From: Patescibacteria group bacterium
GTDB taxonomy: Bacteria > Patescibacteriota > Minisyncoccia > CAIUEV01 > JAHKAQ01
DNA length: 9,207 nt
Direction: 5' to 3'
NCBI GenBank assembly: GCA_018825765.1
Contig: JAHKAQ010000050.1
Location: 1 to 9,207, forward strand
Positions 6,365 through 9,207 of this stretch are shown here, in pieces. The number at the start of each line of letters is the position of its first letter. Position 1 is the first letter of the stretch. Under the pieces are notes generated by a model that had not been told where the DNA came from, did not search any database, and saw only the letters and a program-made list of their open reading frames with translations. Made by a program: the position numbers and the translations under genes.

Positions 6365-8962
6365 CTATTTCTGATCCCATGTTTTTAAAAAATCCACCCT
6401 GCCTTTTCTTAAATCATCAATAATTTTCGCCAATTCTTCATTTTTTGGATTCCTAAGCTGAATTTTTTCAAATTGATCCAGGGCCTGATCCAGTTTACCC
6501 ATCTGGGCCAAACAAAAACCCAACAAATAACCGGCGTTAGAATAAGTAGGTCTTGATTTTAAAACCGCTTCTAATATAGTTTGAGCTCTTCTGTATTCAT
6601 TTCTCCTGTAATATTGAACTGCCAGGCTAAAACCCGCCTGAGCATTGCCGCTAAACAGCTCCCAATTCTCTAAAGCCTTGTCAAAAGCCTGATCTTCTTC
6701 GCCTAAAAGCTCAAAAACCGTCACCAAAAGAATATTCGAGCCAAAATGCCACTCATTTATCTCAAGCGCCCGCTCTAGATTTTCCCGGGCCGATAAAAGA
6801 TATTCGCGAAGTTCAGGATTAGATTCTATTTTCTTGTCTTTATTTTTCTCTACAACGGTATTATACATGTCTAAATACAAATCTCCTATCTGATAATAAA
6901 GATCCGGGTTATTACGCGAGAGTTCAAGCGCCTTTTGATAATAAGAGAGAGCCTTGTCTCCAAAACCCTGATCTAAATTTCCCATTTCATGATAAAGCCA
7001 TCCCATATTTTTATAATTCAAAAAATCATGCGCGTTCAATTCTATGGCCCGCTGGCCGCTAATCACGGCCCGGCTCATATTTTCTGAAATATATTTCGAA
7101 TCTTCCCCGGAAAAATTATTCCCCAGTTCATTTACTCTCTCCTTGGCCAGGGCAAAATATATAACAGCTATATTTCGTTGATACAAATCACTTGTCTTAT
7201 CCAGTTCGCCGGCCTTTTTAATATCCGCGGCGATACCTTTAAGATCTTTGTTCTCCGCGTTTTTATCCAAACCCGTCTGATAATACACAGCCGCTTTTAA
7301 TCTCCTGCCCGACATATAAATCACCGCGGAAAAACAAGCCAGATAAGTAACAAACAAAATTGAAACAATAAGAGAAATTCTCATAAAATCAATTCGGCCT
7401 GATTTTTTATTCTTGTCAAAACCCGCCTTAAAAATCATTTTTTTCGGACGATTTATGTCTATCAGCGCCAGAACAAACCACCACAGGAAAAAAACCAGCA
7501 TGCTGTTCAAATAAACAAAACTTGAAAGCGTGAGAAAAAGCCATAAAACACCCAGCGCGCTTACCGCCCCGTCCCCCTTTTTACCCAACAATTTTGAGCT
7601 TACATTAGCCGCCACAAACCTGGAAAGCACGAACAACAAGAACAAATAGCAAATAAAAGTCAAAAGTCCGGTCGTAGCTCCCAGAAAAACCAGATAACTT
7701 ACCGGATAATCCGCGCCGCTTATAAAAACACGTCCTAAATCCGGCTTATATAATTCGTAATTATATAAAAAAGTCCCTGGCCCTGAACCCAAAAAAGGAT
7801 TTTCTTTTATGGATTTTATAGCGACTTCAGCCGATTTCTTAGCCCCGAGCATCATTTCTGTCGGAGCTGTTCCCGTGTCAAAAATTGGCTTCCCCACTAA
7901 AAAACTAAATAAAGAAAAAGAAAAAACAAGCCCTGCGGCGAAAACACAGCCTTGCGCCCTTACTTTCCTCTCAGCGATACCAATAGCCAGCATCAAGCCC
8001 GCGGCGAAGACAAAAAGCAACCATAAACTTTTAAAATAACAAAAGGATAAAAACCAGAGAAATCCCAAAACAAAAACAAAATAAGAAAAAAACTCCAGCT
8101 TTTTTTTCGAAAAAACCGACAAACCCGAAGCAAGTATAGCCAGAGCGCAAAAATAGACCGCGCTTGAATAAGTAGTTCCCACTGTGTTGATCAAACGGTT
8201 CTCCAGTTTACCAAATTCAATCACGTGCAGACCCTGAAACTGCAAAGCCGCGTAAATCGCGGCCAAAAAACTGGAAAAAAGAAAAACCCAGAGCATTTGT
8301 TTCGCCTTTTTCGCCGAATTAACATTATTAGAAACAAGCAAAAAGAAAAACACCAAAGCAATTAAACTAACAAGCGACGACCATTCCTTGCCAAAGCTTC
8401 CCCAAACGCTTATGTAGGGATAAACAGAAAAAATCCCGCTTAACGCGTAAGCTATCACAAAGACTATAACCGGAATTAAAAGAAAACTCCTTCTTATTCT
8501 TACCTTATCTTGAAGAATCATTTTACCCAGCCAGAAAAGCACTCCCAGTCCAGTAAATAAAACAAGAATAATTTGTTTGATAAACTCTGTCGGGTTAGGC
8601 GTTAAAGGAAAAATCGCGAGCGGCATTAAAAACAAAATAAGAAAAATACAGCCATCGATCCCCTTGCTTAATAATCCGGCCAGCTTATCCTTGTTTTTAT
8701 CTCCTGTTACTTTTTTTAAAACCTGTTTTCTTTTTTCATACTCCTTTCCCCTGAATTTTTTATCTGTCTTAACTCTCTTAAATTTTTTACCCAATACCCC
8801 CCACGCGAACTTCAAAATCTTTCCCACCGCTTTTCTTTCCGGCAATTCATCAACCGCGTAATTTCTTTTCTTTTTTATCAAAGATGCCGCTCCCTTTCTT
8901 TGCTTTAACGCCTTGTTTCTCTCTTCTAAATATTTTTTTATTTTTTTATCTCTTTCGTTCAT
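6365..8962 (-). CDS. Wzy/O-antigen-ligase-like polytopic membrane protein with C-terminal TPRs
   Basis: An 865-residue protein in three parts. Residues 1-100 are very rich in Lys/Arg and should be cytoplasmic. Residues 103-550 hold about 13 membrane helices, with a large loop (about 357-418) containing ENPFLGSGPGTF (387-398), the Wzy_C/O-antigen-ligase motif. Residues 560-845 form about five TPR-like repeats (for example KALSYYQKALELSRNNPDLY and KLDQALDQFEKIQLRNPKNE). The positive-inside rule gives a consistent topology: N-terminus in, loop 357-418 out, Lys-rich loops 457-463 and 502-525 in, TPRs out. Relatives polymerise or transfer lipid-linked glycans to lipid A or to proteins outside the membrane. 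The conserved His expected just before the xTGLLG helix is missing: V421, S422 and Y423 occupy that stretch, and no His occurs between 247 and 644. Activity is thus uncertain. The ATG directly follows the alaS stop (TAAATG). Confidence 0.82.
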   Translation of the reverse strand: MNERDKKIKKYLEERNKALKQRKGAASLIKKKRNYAVDELPERKAVGKILKFAWGVLGKKFKRVKTDKKFRGKEYEKRKQVLKKVTGDKNKDKLAGLLSKGIDGCIFLILFLMPLAIFPLTPNPTEFIKQIILVLFTGLGVLFWLGKMILQDKVRIRRSFLLIPVIVFVIAYALSGIFSVYPYISVWGSFGKEWSSLVSLIALVFFFLLVSNNVNSAKKAKQMLWVFLFSSFLAAIYAALQFQGLHVIEFGKLENRLINTVGTTYSSAVYFCALAILASGLSVFSKKKLEFFSYFVFVLGFLWFLSFCYFKSLWLLFVFAAGLMLAIGIAERKVRAQGCVFAAGLVFSFSLFSFLVGKPIFDTGTAPTEMMLGAKKSAEVAIKSIKENPFLGSGPGTFLYNYELYKPDLGRVFISGADYPVSYLVFLGATTGLLTFICYLFLLFVLSRFVAANVSSKLLGKKGDGAVSALGVLWLFLTLSSFVYLNSMLVFFLWWFVLALIDINRPKKMIFKAGFDKNKKSGRIDFMRISLIVSILFVTYLACFSAVIYMSGRRLKAAVYYQTGLDKNAENKDLKGIAADIKKAGELDKTSDLYQRNIAVIYFALAKERVNELGNNFSGEDSKYISENMSRAVISGQRAIELNAHDFLNYKNMGWLYHEMGNLDQGFGDKALSYYQKALELSRNNPDLYYQIGDLYLDMYNTVVEKNKDKKIESNPELREYLLSARENLERALEINEWHFGSNILLVTVFELLGEEDQAFDKALENWELFSGNAQAGFSLAVQYYRRNEYRRAQTILEAVLKSRPTYSNAGYLLGFCLAQMGKLDQALDQFEKIQLRNPKNEELAKIIDDLRKGRVDFLKTWDQK

Positions 8963-9207
8963 TTATTCTTTAATAACCGCTTTTATTCTTCTTACTCCGG
9001 CGCCACTGCTTTCCTGTTTTACTATTTTAAACTTTCCAAGCTCCCCGGTCCTTTTAACATGAGGTCCGCCGCAAATCTCTTTCGACCGATCTCCGATAGA
9101 ATACACTTTTACTTTTTCCTTATACCGGTCGTCAAAAACCCCTTCCGCTCCTTTTTTTCTCGCCTCCTCCAGGCTCATTTCCCTAAAAACCACCTGCAAA
9201 TCCTCTT
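8963..9207 (-). CDS. alaS: Alanyl-tRNA synthetase, 3' end (editing-domain tail, no C-Ala domain)
   Basis: The last 80 codons of a gene that runs in from beyond the window; no ATG is visible and the frame stays open to the edge. The sequence EMSLEEARKKGAEGVFDDRY, then VKVYSIGDRSKEICGGPHV, TGELGKFKI and SSGAGVRRIKAVIKE is the end of the AlaRS second additional (editing) domain, which hydrolyses Ser- and Gly-tRNA(Ala). The CxxxH half of its metal site is present (CGGPH; most relatives have CGGTH). Full-length bacterial AlaRS continues well over 100 residues into the C-Ala domain, but here TAA follows RRIKAVIKE at once, so C-Ala appears absent. A free-standing AlaX-like editing protein is the alternative, since only the tail is seen. 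The TAA abuts the ATG of the next gene. Confidence 0.85.
   Translation of the reverse strand, partial: EDLQVVFREMSLEEARKKGAEGVFDDRYKEKVKVYSIGDRSKEICGGPHVKRTGELGKFKIVKQESSGAGVRRIKAVIKE

Noticed and set aside
8963..9199. A complete 78-residue gene starting at TTG 9199
   Set aside because: The frame stays open to the window edge and the sequence begins in the middle of the AlaRS editing domain, so this is a gene fragment.

Overview
The window is AT-rich bacterial DNA with eleven protein genes, all on the minus strand and tightly packed, so transcription runs from the high coordinates to the low ones. The standard genetic code fits: TAA, TAG and TGA all end genes here. The make-up suggests an ultra-small-genome bacterium of the Patescibacteria/CPR, probably Parcubacteria-like: an alanyl-tRNA synthetase that appears to stop after its editing domain, an FtsA-like ATPase paired with a bitopic protein of the 'baseplate J-like' type seen in CPR genomes, a polytopic O-antigen-ligase-like protein with TPRs, and bacterial-type ribosomal proteins with divergent details. 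This placement is inference from gene content; there is no 16S gene to confirm it.

Region A (9207 down to 3120) is an envelope/division block behind the 3' end of alaS. It holds the alaS tail, an 865-residue polytopic Wzy/O-antigen-ligase-like protein with a C-terminal TPR domain, an FtsA/PilM-family actin-like ATPase, and a 637-residue single-pass membrane protein. Two of the three junctions are zero-gap TAA-ATG joints, and the third has a 62-bp spacer, so the four genes probably form one transcription unit. The polytopic protein probably acts on glycans outside the membrane. The ATPase and the bitopic protein probably form a cytoplasm-to-surface assembly, by analogy with FtsA-divisome or PilM-PilN pairs.

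Region B (3119 to 2985) is the only sizeable non-coding gap (135 bp). It contains a strong sigma-70-type promoter, TTGACA, 18 bp, then TGC-TAATAT. The -35 box overlaps the stop codon of the upstream gene, and a GCAA/TTGC inverted-repeat cluster surrounds the -10. The predicted leader is about 100 nt.

Region C (2984 down to 1) is the alpha operon in the classical order infA-rpmJ-rpsM-rpsK-rpsD-rpoA-rplQ, with rplQ cut by the window edge. It supplies IF1, L36, S13, S11, S4, RNA polymerase alpha and L17. The usual upstream partners secY, adk and map are not there. No start codon in the window has a convincing Shine-Dalgarno sequence at normal spacing.

No tRNA, rRNA, CRISPR array, insertion sequence or clear intrinsic terminator was found. 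Apart from the 135-bp leader gap, no gap exceeds about 62 bp.
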